DNA of 64,000 nucleotides from CAZENU01 sp965117035 (GTDB lineage: Bacteria; Chloroflexota; Dehalococcoidia; Lucifugimonadales; CAZENU01): positions 2,170,001-2,234,000 of the forward strand of contig OZ220748.1 in NCBI GenBank assembly GCA_965117035.1. Reading direction: 5' to 3'. Positions 26,698 through 35,309 of the stretch are shown here, piece by piece (position 1 is the stretch's first letter; each line of letters starts with the position of its first letter). Made by a program: the position numbers and the translations under genes. Under the pieces are notes generated by a model. It saw only the letters and a list, made by a program, of their open reading frames with translations, did no database searches and was not told the DNA's origin.

Positions 26698-27816
26698 ATG
26701 ACAGACCACCTGAGATTCACCGAGAACCTGGTCTCCGGCGACTTCCGATACGCGTTCGGGATCTCCGTCGCCGATATCACCGGTGACGGCTCCCTCGACA
26801 TCGTCGCCGCCGACACCGACATCGGCCTGTACTGGTTCGAGAACGACGGCAGCGGGAATTTCGCCAGGCACATCATCCACCTGCGTTCGGACGAGTGGCT
26901 GGAGCGGCACGCCATCGCGGACATCAACGGCGACGGCAGGCCGGAGATCGTGGTGGTGGACAACGTCGGCGGCAGCGTGCTGTGGTTCGAGTACGACGGA
27001 GACCCGAGGGACAGGGCGTCCTGGTCGCACCACTACATCTCCAGGGGCGGCCTGCCCGGAGCGTACGACGTCGCGGTCGCGGACCTGGACGGCGACGGAG
27101 ACCTGGATGTCGCGGCGTCGAGCTGGGTGAAGGGAAACCAGTTCGCATGGTTCGAAAACCGCGACGGGGAGTGGGTGAAGCACGTCATCGAGGAGAACAT
27201 CGCGGAGACGAGGAACATGCGCGCCGCCGACATCAACGGCGATGGTCGCATCGACCTGTTGGGAACAGCCGCCGGGGACCATCAAGTGGTCTGGTACGAG
27301 AACCCCGGCGACCCCGCTCGCGACCCGTGGATCAAGCACGTCATCGACACGCCGTACCGCCCGGCCCACGGCCACCCCGTGGACATGGACGGCGACGGCG
27401 ACCTGGACGTGGTGATGGCGCTGGGCTACGCGGGCCCCGACGAGGGAAACGACCCACGCCTGCACCAGGTCGTGTGGTACGAGAACGAGGGCCGGCCCGA
27501 GCGGACGCCCTGGAAGAAGCACGTCATAGCAGAGTCGTACCTGAACGCCTTCGAGGCTTTCGCGGCAGACCTGGACGGGGACGGCCAGTTGGAGGTCGTC
27601 GCCTCGGCGTGGGGCGAAGGCAAGGGACGCGTCGCCGTCTTCAAGCACGGGGGCGACCCCAGGGGACCGTGGTCCATGCAGCTCCTCAAGGACAGGTGGA
27701 GCAAGGCCAACATGGTCTTCGTGGCCGACGTCGACGGCGACGGCCGCCCCGACGTGGTGGCCTCGGCGGAGCGCGGCAGCAACGAGGTCCGCTGGTGGCG
27801 CAACGAAGGTCCCTGA
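26698..27816 (+). CDS. FG-GAP/VCBS-repeat protein
   Basis: 372 residues made of about six repeats with calcium-binding-type loops: ADITGDGSLDIV, ADINGDGRPEIVV, ADLDGDGDLDVAA, ADINGDGRIDLL, VDMDGDGDLDVVMA, ADLDGDGQLEVV and ADVDGDGRPDVVA. Each is followed by a W(F/Y)EN strand. The series should close into an integrin-like seven-bladed propeller. Such proteins are usually extracellular, yet no signal peptide is visible at MTDHLRFTENL. A GGAGG site precedes the ATG. Probably co-transcribed with the preceding unknown gene. Confidence 0.82.
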   Translation: MTDHLRFTENLVSGDFRYAFGISVADITGDGSLDIVAADTDIGLYWFENDGSGNFARHIIHLRSDEWLERHAIADINGDGRPEIVVVDNVGGSVLWFEYDGDPRDRASWSHHYISRGGLPGAYDVAVADLDGDGDLDVAASSWVKGNQFAWFENRDGEWVKHVIEENIAETRNMRAADINGDGRIDLLGTAAGDHQVVWYENPGDPARDPWIKHVIDTPYRPAHGHPVDMDGDGDLDVVMALGYAGPDEGNDPRLHQVVWYENEGRPERTPWKKHVIAESYLNAFEAFAADLDGDGQLEVVASAWGEGKGRVAVFKHGGDPRGPWSMQLLKDRWSKANMVFVADVDGDGRPDVVASAERGSNEVRWWRNEGP

Positions 27817-27966
27817 CCGCCGCCGCAGAGGCGGCCAGCGTCGGACGCCGCCTCTCCGGTTGAGCCCGCTTGCGCTCGCGGCGCCGCGCCTCCGTGCACG
27901 ACATCTGGCCGCCGCCGACCGACGCTCTGGTAGAATGGCGCCGCTCCGGTATCGCGGAGGGACCAC

Positions 27967-28689
27967 ATGGCCCACGACGGCGTAGCCGTGCTCTTCAAGG
28001 GCGGCAGGGTGCCAGGCTGGTACGGCCTCACCGCAGAGCAGCACGACGAGTACCAGCGCGTCCACGTCGACCTGATGCTCGACGTCGCCCGCGAGCACGG
28101 CATGACCCGCCTGGAGGGCTACCGGCTCGTCGGGACGCAGCAGTACTGGCGGCTGTTCTGGATAATCGAGTTCCCGACCGCCGAGGGCGCAGAGGCCTGG
28201 ATCGCCGCCGAGGTCGAGCCGCCCTACGGCGCCTACGGCAACTTCGAGTACCACCTCGGCAGGCGATGGGCGCCGGGCCACCTCGCGCCGCTCGTCACCG
28301 GCCCGCCGGACCAGCACAGGCGCCCCGGCGTCGACCCGCACGACGTCCCAGACCTCGACGTCGACCGCGACAGCCTGGTCGTGCTCGGCTTCGGGCGGCA
28401 CGTGGCGCAGGGCGGCCCGCCGGAGTCGGCAACCGCGGACGAGGCGCACGCCCGCAGCCTGGGCGACGTCGCGAAACGGCACGGGCTGTCGCGGCTCGAG
28501 AGCTTCCGGCTGGTCAACCCGCAGCCGGAATGGCACTGGGCGTACGTCGCCGAGCTGCCCGACTTCGCCGGCGCCGAGTCTTGGATCGAGGCCGAGATGG
28601 CCGCCGGACGCCAGGGCGTCGTCGCGTCCTCCGTCTACCTCGCCCGGCGCTGGGCGCCGGACTACTTCGACCTCTGGCCGCCCGGCTGA
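27967..28689 (+). CDS. Unknown protein with internal tandem duplication
   Basis: 240 residues. The two halves align: DVAREHGMTRLEGYRLVG ... FPTAEGAEAWIAAEV ... YHLGRRWAP at about 35-110, and DVAKRHGLSRLESFRLVN ... LPDFAGAESWIEAEM ... VYLARRWAP at about 165-235. The repeated unit of about 75 residues resembles a ferredoxin-like dimeric alpha-beta barrel (EthD/YCII-type) in size and pattern, but no family is recognised with confidence. The next gene, a UxuA-like TIM barrel, starts 33 bp downstream and is probably in the same operon. Confidence 0.65.
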   Translation: MAHDGVAVLFKGGRVPGWYGLTAEQHDEYQRVHVDLMLDVAREHGMTRLEGYRLVGTQQYWRLFWIIEFPTAEGAEAWIAAEVEPPYGAYGNFEYHLGRRWAPGHLAPLVTGPPDQHRRPGVDPHDVPDLDVDRDSLVVLGFGRHVAQGGPPESATADEAHARSLGDVAKRHGLSRLESFRLVNPQPEWHWAYVAELPDFAGAESWIEAEMAAGRQGVVASSVYLARRWAPDYFDLWPPG

Positions 28690-28722
28690 CGCGCCGGGCC
28701 CGGCCGCGAAGGAGAAGCGACC

Positions 28723-29694
28723 ATGAGAGCCGGTTTCGGACAGTTCAGAGAGGCCACGCCCGAGTACCTCCGCTTCTGCGCCCAGTACGGCGCCACCGAC
28801 GTGCTGTTCAACACGCCCGACCTGCCGGGCGCGGGCGGCCGCTGGGAGCTGAGCGACCTGGTCAAGCTGAGGCTGACCGTCGAGCAGTACGGCCTGAGGC
28901 TGACGGCGCTGGAGAACGTGCCGACCAACTTCTACGACCAGATCATGCTCGGCGGCCCCAGGCGCGACGAGCAGATAGAGAACATGGTCCACACCGTCCG
29001 CAACATCGCCCGCGCGGGCATCCCCATCTTCGGCTACAACTGGATGCCGTCCCACGTCTGGCGCACGACACCGCGACTGATCCGCTGCGGCGCCGTCGCG
29101 ACCGCCTTCGACTACGAGCAGGCCCGGAAGATGCCGCTCACCCACGGCCGCGAGTACACCGAAGAGGAGATGTGGGCCAACCTGGAGAGCTGGATACACA
29201 TCATCACGCCCGTCGCCGAGGAGGAGGGCATACGCCTCGGCATCCACCCCTGCGACCCTCCGGTGCCGGTGCTCGGAGGGATACCCCAGCTGCTGCGCAG
29301 CTTCGAGTCCTACAGGCGGCTCGTCGAGATATACCCGTCCGACTCGAACGCGATCGAGTTCTGCCAGGGGACGTTCTCCGAGATGGAGGGCGAGGACATC
29401 TACGAGATGGTCCGCTACTTCGGCGAGCGCCGGAAGATACTCTACGTCCACTTCCGCAACGTCTCCGGCCAGGTCCCGTCGTTCCACGAGGAGTTCGTCA
29501 ACACCGGCTACGTGGACATGTACCGCGCCATGACCATCTACCGCGACGTCGGCTTCGACGGCTTCTTCATCGACGACCACGTCCCCCAGACGTTCCAGGA
29601 CACCCAGTGGGGCCACCGCGGCCGCGCCTTCGCCAACGGCTACATCCAGGCCATGATCGAAGCCGTAACCAAGCAGGCGACCGAGCAAAGCTGA
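28723..29694 (+). CDS. Mannonate dehydratase-like (UxuA family) protein
   Basis: 323 residues, TIM-barrel fold. IRLGIHPCDPPVPVLGG, NAIEFCQGTFSEM, ILYVHFRNV and GFFIDDHVPQTF correspond to the metal-site motifs of UxuA (IHPDDPP, FC.G, HFRNV, DHVP). UxuA removes water from D-mannonate in glucuronate catabolism. This protein is shorter than the typical 350-400 residues and no uronate genes are nearby, so a related sugar acid is possible. The ATG has a GGAG site. It follows the duplicated unknown protein as a likely two-gene operon. Confidence 0.82.
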   Translation: MRAGFGQFREATPEYLRFCAQYGATDVLFNTPDLPGAGGRWELSDLVKLRLTVEQYGLRLTALENVPTNFYDQIMLGGPRRDEQIENMVHTVRNIARAGIPIFGYNWMPSHVWRTTPRLIRCGAVATAFDYEQARKMPLTHGREYTEEEMWANLESWIHIITPVAEEEGIRLGIHPCDPPVPVLGGIPQLLRSFESYRRLVEIYPSDSNAIEFCQGTFSEMEGEDIYEMVRYFGERRKILYVHFRNVSGQVPSFHEEFVNTGYVDMYRAMTIYRDVGFDGFFIDDHVPQTFQDTQWGHRGRAFANGYIQAMIEAVTKQATEQS

Positions 29695-29848
29695 GCGCCA
29701 CAATGAGCGGACCGCACGACCGGTCCACCACGAAACGGCGCCCTTCGATACACCCCGCCCGCTTCGGCTGCGCGTATTGAGGGGCGCGCTCAACTTCCAT
29801 GCCCGCGCACCCAGTTGACCATTCCCGACGCGGCACACCCCCGCAAAC

Positions 29849-29871
29849 CGTCATTCCCGCGAAGGCGGGAA
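29849..29871. repeat. CGTCATTCCCGCGAAGGCGGGAA repeat cut by IS30
   Basis: A copy of the dispersed unit also found at 18.3 and 24.4 kb. Elsewhere it continues with CCCAGGGG, but here sequence changes directly after GCGGGAA and the IS30 terminal repeat starts at 29877. Confidence 0.65.
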
Positions 29872-30787
29872 GGTGGATTCACATTTCAAGTGCAACACCT
29901 GCTTCCATATGATTTCGACGGGAGAGTAGTATCCGAGGCACTTGCGGGGGGTCATGTTGTAAGACTGCAGCAGGAGTTCGAATTGGTCGTTCGACAAGTT
30001 AGCCAGGTCTGTCTTGCGCGGTAGAGTTCGCCGCAGGCGGCCGATGGCGTTCTCGATGCCGCCTTTCTGCCAAGGGGAGTGGGTGTCGCAGAAGAAGGTC
30101 TGGATGCCCAGGTCATGGAGGCGATGATGCCGCGCGAACTCGGTGCCGTTGTCGAAGGTGATCGTCCGCCGCAGCTGCGGCGGGAATGGAGCGAGGAGTT
30201 CGGCGATGGCACTGGCTATCGGATCTGCGGCCTTGCTTGGAGGTCGAAGGGCGATGATGAGACGTGAGTGCCGCTCGTGCAGAGTGAGTACCGCCTGTCC
30301 GTAGGTTCGGAAGAGCATCAGGTCAGCCTCCCAATGACCTGGCGTCTGTCTGTCGGCGGCTTCTTGAGGCCGTTCGACGAGTGGCCTGCGCTGAGCGATG
30401 AAGGAGGCGGGGCTCCCGCCCTTGCGACCCCGCCAGCCGCGCTTGGACTTGGCTCGGGGAAGGTAGTGTCTCCATGAGTAGTCCTTGGTACGCGACAACT
30501 GAGCGTAGATGAACCGATAGATCGTCTCGTGTGAGATGACCTTCCTGCCAGATTGCAGAGCCAGGCGACCTGCGACCTGCTCAGGCGACCAGCCTGCTCT
30601 GAGGCGAGAGAGCACTTGGTCGCGCAGACGGTCGTCTCGGTCCAGACGAGAGCCGGTCCAGCGCCGTGCCCGGGCCTGCTCATCGGCATACCGCGGCCTG
30701 TACCTGCCGGATCGAACAGCCCTCGGTCTGTAGTCTGGCAATCTCACACCGCTCTTCAATGGTGACGTGACTATATCGATTTCCCAT
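29851..30787 (-). pseudogene. IS30-family transposase, frameshifted
   Basis: The gene begins at the ATG at 30787 with MGNRYSHVTIEERCEIARL, the usual IS30 HTH start, but that frame stops after about 35 codons. The rest is in another frame, from PRYADEQARARRW to the end, with the linking HTH part missing or shifted. The core is complete: HWEADLM (Asp), TFDNGTEFARH (Asp), GGIENAIGRLRR (Glu). The stop at 29851 lies beyond the left terminal repeat, so the C-terminus may also be changed. Confidence 0.78.
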
Positions 30788-30826
30788 GGCAACACCCTGC
30801 CAGGGTGTTGCACTTCGTTTGTGAGT
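29877..30826 (-). mobile_element. IS30-family element
   Basis: Terminal inverted repeats at 29877-29899 and 30804-30826 share 19 of 23 positions, including an uninterrupted AAGTGCAACACC. The single transposase gene is frameshifted. Its left end follows a palindromic repeat and its right end abuts the IS1182 element. Confidence 0.78.
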
Positions 30827-32391
30827 CTAGCAGCCTGTCCGAGAAACACGGCTGGTGAGTGTTTGGGGGTATGATGTTGCCAGTCCCAGTAGCAGGGAGT
30901 CGTCGATGAGCAAGACCTACCTTCCCTACGAACCGGACCAGCAGTTGCTGATGCCAGCGGCGTTGCAGGAGTGGCTGCCTGACGACCATCTGGCCTACTT
31001 CATATCCGACGTGGTGGACCAGTTGGACATGTCGGAGGTCACAGCTCGGTACGAGCGGGAACGTCGTGGCGGGCCGCCGTATCATCCACGCATGATGGTC
31101 AAGGTGTTGCTCTACGGCTACTGCGTCGGGGTGTCGTCCTCACGCCGCATCGCCCAGCGCCTCCACGAGGATATCGCCTTCAGGGTGTTGGCGGCGAACA
31201 ACACACCGGACTTTCGGACCATCTCCGACTTTCGCAAGGATAATCTGGATGCGCTGTCGGGCCTGTTCATACAGGTACTGGCGTTGTGCCAGCAGGCGGG
31301 GCTGGTGAAGCTGGGGCATGTGGCGCTGGACGGCACAAAGGTCAAGGCCAACGCATCGAAGCATAAGGCGATGAGTTACCAACGGATGAAGGAGGAGGCA
31401 GCGCAGTTGGCGGCGGAGGTAGCGGAGTTGTTGCGACAGGCCCAGGCAGCGGATGATGAGGAAGACCGGCTGTATGGCAAAGACAAGCGTGGAGATGAGT
31501 TGCCCCAGGAGCTGGCCTTTCGAGAGGGTCGGTTGGAGAAGATACGGGAAGCGATGGCGGCGCTGGAAGCCGAGGCGCAGGCGGCTGCTGAACAGGCCGA
31601 GACCGAAGGTGGTAAGCACCCGGGGGTGCCCGACGACAAGGCCCAGCGTAACTTCACCGATAGCGAGTCGCGCATCATGCCCGCACTTGGAGGAAAGGAC
31701 TTCCTGCAAGCGTACAACTGTCAGGCGGTGGTGGACAGCGCTCACCAGGTGATCGTGGCGGCGCGGGCCACCAACCAGACTTCGGATAAGCAACAGGCTG
31801 CGGCGATGATAGAGGAGACCATCGACAACGTCGGTGCAGTTCCCAGAGAAGTGTCCGCCGATGCTGGCTATTACTCGGCAAAGGCAGTCGACGATCTCTA
31901 TGGTATGGGCGTGGACCCGTTCGTCGCTTCGGAGCAGACCCGCCACGGCCGGGTTGTACCACCCGCGCCCCGAGGTCGCATACCCAGCCATCTGTCTCCT
32001 AGGATCGGATGCGACGGAAGTTACAGACCAGCCGGGGTCGGGAGCGCTACGCTTGCGGATGCAAACTGTGGAGCCGGTGTTCGGACAGATCAAGCAGGGC
32101 CGGGGATTCCGGCAGTTCCTGCTAAGGGGACTGGACAAGGTGAACGGCGAATGGTCGCTGATCTGCACCGGCCACAACCTGCTCAAACTGTTCCGCTTTG
32201 GGGGGCAATCTGCACAAGAAAGCACGGGGCGATGGGCCAGCCCAACGCATCAGGAACTTTGCCGGGTAGTGAGCACGGCGCTATTCGCAAGCTATCTGTG
32301 GCCCGGCCGGGCCAACCGGCAAAATCAGTTGTCGCGATCCATTGTCGCTGACCCGCAAGCAACGTCAGATGATCCTCGGACGGACTGCTAG
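30827..32391 (+). mobile_element. IS1182-family element
   Basis: Ends CTAGCAGCCTGTCCGAG (30827-30843) and the complement of 32375-32391 match at 15 of 17 positions. CTAG at both tips is palindromic and could equally be a 4-bp target duplication. It starts at the very base where the IS30 element ends. The transposase is frameshifted. Confidence 0.75.
30906..32391 (+). pseudogene. IS1182-family transposase, frameshifted
   Basis: Starts at the ATG at 30906: MSKTYLPYEPDQQLLMPAAL, then PYHPRMMVKVLLYGYCVGV, VALDGTKVKANASKHKAMS (first Asp) and VSADAGYYSAKAVDDL (second Asp). Near 31970-32050 the frame shifts twice: CDGSYRP / RMRRKLQTSRGRERYA / LRMQTVEPVFGQIKQGRGF. The last piece holds the catalytic Glu and ends LICTGHNLLKLFRFG. 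All three acidic residues survive, but not in one frame. Confidence 0.8.
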
Positions 32392-32518
32392 GGAATCCAT
32401 CCCCGGCAGGGTGCGTCGCCCTCACTCGGGGAGACAGCCGGTTTCATCGGACCGTCGGGGCATGTGTGGTCTGGCCCCTCGACTCTGAGCAGTTACCATC
32501 GCAGGTCTCACCGTGCAG

Positions 32519-33813
32519 CCTCAAAATTAGCGGTTACCGGGCGAGAGAATTGACCTCAGAATTGCGGTTACCGGCAGTGTTCCAGGATAACGGCTGACCT
32601 CGCCGCCATGCCAGGCCGAGCAGCTTGTCGGTCTCGGCATCGATCTGACGACTCAGCCAGAGCGGATTGAGCGAGAGGTAGAGATTCTCGAGAACCGTGC
32701 GCCGCGCGCCCACCAGCGTTCCGCTCTGGAGCATCCGCTCGTACGGCGTCATGCCCACGTCATGGCGACGCACCACTCGGTCGCCCTGGCGACTCTTCGA
32801 CGTGAGCAGCCGTACGGGCTGAAAGAAGTTCACGTGAAGTCTCGCCAAGGAGTAGACCTGCCTGAGCTGCTTGAGGGCCGCGGACGATGAGTACCGACTG
32901 TGACCGGTCAGCCTTCGCACCACCGCTCCGTTCTTCTGCTCGACGTGGGCGCTGTCGTTCTTGCGGTACGGCCGGCTCCGGGTGAACGTGATCCCATTGT
33001 CCTCGCAGTAGGTGTAAAGCCCTCGGTTTATGAATTCAGACCCATTGTCGCTGTCCAGCCCAAGCAGCGGCACGGGCAACCTCCTGTGTATCTTGCGTAT
33101 CGCTGCTCCCACTCGCTCCTGGGTCTTGCCCCAGACCACATCCATCTCCACCCACCCCGTCGCCACGTCCACCGCCATCACCGTCCACAGGTGGAACCCC
33201 TCGCTCGTCGGACCGCAGTGCGCCACCGTGTCCACCTCGACAAACCCCGGGCTCGCATCGTCCCAGTCCCTGAACGTTCGCACCGCGATACGACTCCGAA
33301 GGGTCGTCCCAGGCTTGGTCAGGCTCTTCGACCTGGCTCTCACAGGCACCTGGTCCGCTGCCAGCATACGCTCCAGCGTTGCCGCACTTGCGCGTCTGAG
33401 CAGAGCCTCCGTACCGGCGTCCACTTCCAGCTCGCCAAACGCCGCCAGTCGCGACGCCAACTCCCCGACGAACGGGTGCAGCCGCTTCGCTCCGATGCCG
33501 CCAGCAGCCTCGTGCACCACTCTGACGGCGGCCGACACCTCCGGACCGTACTCTACCGGCCTGCCCACTCGACCTCCTCTAGCTTCTCGAGTCCCACCCG
33601 ATAGCTGCCGGACAGCCGACTTCCTGTGGTAGCCGGTCACTAACACCACTTCATCCAGGATCCTTCCCTTCTCCGACCTGTCGGCCCTGTTGTATCTGTC
33701 CCGTTGCCGCGCGAAGTACTCTCGAATACTCTCTCGGTTCACGGTTACCTCCCCGTCCTCGGTAACCGCAATTTTGAGGCACATTCTTCGCTTCGGTAAC
33801 CAAACTTTTGAGG
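32519..33813 (-). mobile_element. DDE transposon with doubled terminal repeats
   Basis: Each end carries two direct copies of a motif close to CCTCAAAATTGCGGTTACC: 32519-32538 and 32554-32572 on the left, and, inverted, 33761-33779 and 33795-33813 on the right. Spacing is 34-35 bp on both sides, so the ends are symmetric. Inside lies one intact integrase-type transposase gene. The 127-bp stretch to the left (32392-32518) contains only a stray CCTCGACTCTGAGCAGTTACC repeat end. Confidence 0.75.
32534..33742 (-). CDS. DDE integrase-type transposase
   Basis: 402 residues from the GTG at 33742, placed five bases after GGGGAGG; the open frame continues upstream through the terminal repeats but without a ribosome site. 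An N-terminal DNA-binding region (YHRKSAVRQLSGG) precedes the integrase core: PGFVEVDTVAHCG (Asp), LGLDSDNGSEFINR (Asp), SAHVEQKNGAVVRR (Glu). The family is not certain; it resembles integrase-type transposases of the ISNCY/IS1202 sort. The frame is intact. Its TAA stop is formed by the GGTTACC of the outermost left terminal repeat. Confidence 0.82.
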   Translation of the reverse strand: MNRESIREYFARQRDRYNRADRSEKGRILDEVVLVTGYHRKSAVRQLSGGTREARGGRVGRPVEYGPEVSAAVRVVHEAAGGIGAKRLHPFVGELASRLAAFGELEVDAGTEALLRRASAATLERMLAADQVPVRARSKSLTKPGTTLRSRIAVRTFRDWDDASPGFVEVDTVAHCGPTSEGFHLWTVMAVDVATGWVEMDVVWGKTQERVGAAIRKIHRRLPVPLLGLDSDNGSEFINRGLYTYCEDNGITFTRSRPYRKNDSAHVEQKNGAVVRRLTGHSRYSSSAALKQLRQVYSLARLHVNFFQPVRLLTSKSRQGDRVVRRHDVGMTPYERMLQSGTLVGARRTVLENLYLSLNPLWLSRQIDAETDKLLGLAWRRGQPLSWNTAGNRNSEVNSLAR

Positions 33814-33907
33814 TCATGCGCTCACTGGACATATCAGCACGCCTGTGCTATTCTGGCCCCCATGAATTCAACCCCGCGTGCTGGCGTCTTGCCTCCTCTC
33901 CCTCGAC

Positions 33908-35033
33908 ACGCGTGATGCAAATTAGGCTTATGGGTTGAAGATGGTGGCGAGAGCGAGATCAGGACGACCAAAGAGGCGGTTGATCCAGATACCGATGTTC
34001 AAGGCCACCAGCTTGGCAGCCACCCGATTTACCAGGCCCCATGAGCTGCGTGCGCCACAGAAGTGGAGGCTGAAGACCTTCTCCAGATGGCCGTTGACGG
34101 TCTCCACCACCTGCTTCCAGGCGGAGTGTTCTCTTCTTGCACTGCGCGAGCCATATCCTTGATAGTTCTTTGGCGTTAGCACGACCACTCCGTACTTCTG
34201 TCGCCAGTGCGTCTGCCACCAAGCTCCAAAGAAACCGTTATCTGCCACATAGGGCACCGCACTGGCCGAACCCACTCCGCACCTGGGTCTCACAGGCCCG
34301 GTGGGTCCCACATATCTCTCACCGTTCCGGCGGTAGATGCTGGGCAGGTCCTGGAGGCCATAGGGCGTATCTGTCTGATCGATGCGCCAACAGAAGAATG
34401 ACTCGGCCATCCACCGGTCTTCCGTGCTGGCAGGGCCTAGCAGAAAACCCGTGCTGACTCCCTCCGGTGTCACCGACACAAGCAGTTTGCTTCCGTAGTA
34501 CCAGTCACGGTCGCTCCCACCACGCCCGATGGCCGCTTCGTCTCCGAACAGACGGTGGCGTCGGCCCCGACAGCGACGCATCAGAGGCACTGGCACGGTA
34601 TCCACAGCCTGGTATTGTCCACGATATGCCTTTAACTCTTGGGCCATCACTCCAACAAGGTCAGCCAACACGCCCGTCATGTCCCGGAGGCGGCGATTGT
34701 AGGTACTCTGGCTCACCAGCTTGGGAAAGTAGCTGCGCCAGTGCTCCGAGGCGTGACGGATAAAGGCTCGCTCAGAGGTCCCGAACCATTGGGCGCAGAT
34801 GGCTAGAGTCAGAACCTCGCTGTCGGACAACTCCGGCCGTCTGCCGGGGCGACGAGGCTTTGTACCGGCATAGTGCTTCTGATAGAGGTCGTCCACCGTC
34901 GTATACAATGCCACCAGGAAAGTGTCGAGGCTTAAGGTCATGGCCTACTCCTTGGTAAGGGTAGACTACCTGTACCACTTCTCGACTCTTTCCTAAACTA
35001 CTTCTTAGACCCTTGTTAATTTGCATCACGCGT
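33908..35033 (-). mobile_element. Intact IS982-like element with 5-bp target duplication
   Basis: Perfect 17-bp terminal inverted repeats ACGCGTGATGCAAATTA (33908-33924 and complement of 35017-35033), flanked by TCGAC direct repeats (33903-33907 and 35034-35038). Removing the element and one TCGAC restores CCTCTCCCTCGACGGGAGAGG, the palindromic repeat seen intact at 19577. Length 1126 bp. The perfect ends suggest a recent insertion. Confidence 0.9.
33928..34941 (-). CDS. IS982-like transposase
   Basis: 337 residues, intact. The N-terminal region LSLDTFLVALYTTVDDLYQ...RPELSDSEVLTLAIC and SYFPKLVSQSTYNRRLRDM follow the IS982 pattern. Candidate catalytic acids are Asp in YQAVDTVPVPL, Asp in VPYVADNGFFG and Glu in KQVVETVNGHLEKVFSL, matching a DDE_Tnp_1-type core. 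The stop lies four bases inside the left terminal repeat. Assignment to IS982 rather than IS5/IS4 is by overall pattern only. Confidence 0.8.
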   Translation of the reverse strand: MTLSLDTFLVALYTTVDDLYQKHYAGTKPRRPGRRPELSDSEVLTLAICAQWFGTSERAFIRHASEHWRSYFPKLVSQSTYNRRLRDMTGVLADLVGVMAQELKAYRGQYQAVDTVPVPLMRRCRGRRHRLFGDEAAIGRGGSDRDWYYGSKLLVSVTPEGVSTGFLLGPASTEDRWMAESFFCWRIDQTDTPYGLQDLPSIYRRNGERYVGPTGPVRPRCGVGSASAVPYVADNGFFGAWWQTHWRQKYGVVVLTPKNYQGYGSRSARREHSAWKQVVETVNGHLEKVFSLHFCGARSSWGLVNRVAAKLVALNIGIWINRLFGRPDLALATIFNP

Positions 35034-35118
35034 TCGACGGGAGAGGACTGAGATAAGGGTGGACCACGCCAACAATCATCTTCATCATTTGAATCACACG
35101 AATCACAGTTCAGACGTT

Positions 35119-35270
35119 TTGGAACACCGGTGTCCCATTTTGTCCCGCGATGTTCCACCCCAGATACGAGACGTGGAACACTCACTGTTCCATTTTCCGG
35201 CGAACTGTTCCACCGCCCAGATAGGAATGGAACACTTTGGAACACAATGGCACAGCTCACACGAAAACCG
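35119..35270. repeat. Dispersed TGGAACA-cluster repeat, copy 2
   Basis: Counterpart of 8770-8922, with the same order of TGTTCCA and TGGAACA motifs and the same 10-bp phasing at its end; the third phased motif here is TGGCACA. It follows a short stretch, AATCACACGAATCACAGTTC (35090-35109), that also occurs inside the MITE-like repeat. No gene is seen in 35039-35309. Confidence 0.7.
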
Positions 35271-35309
35271 ACCCCGGGCCCTGGCCTCCCGACCATCTGA
35301 GACTTTCGT

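Noticed and set aside
26410..29838. Open frame of 1142 codons on the minus strand
   Set aside because: It is antisense to four well-supported genes. Its composition (Val/Asp/Arg/His) is what a GC-rich gene gives when read on the opposite strand, and it shows no family motif.
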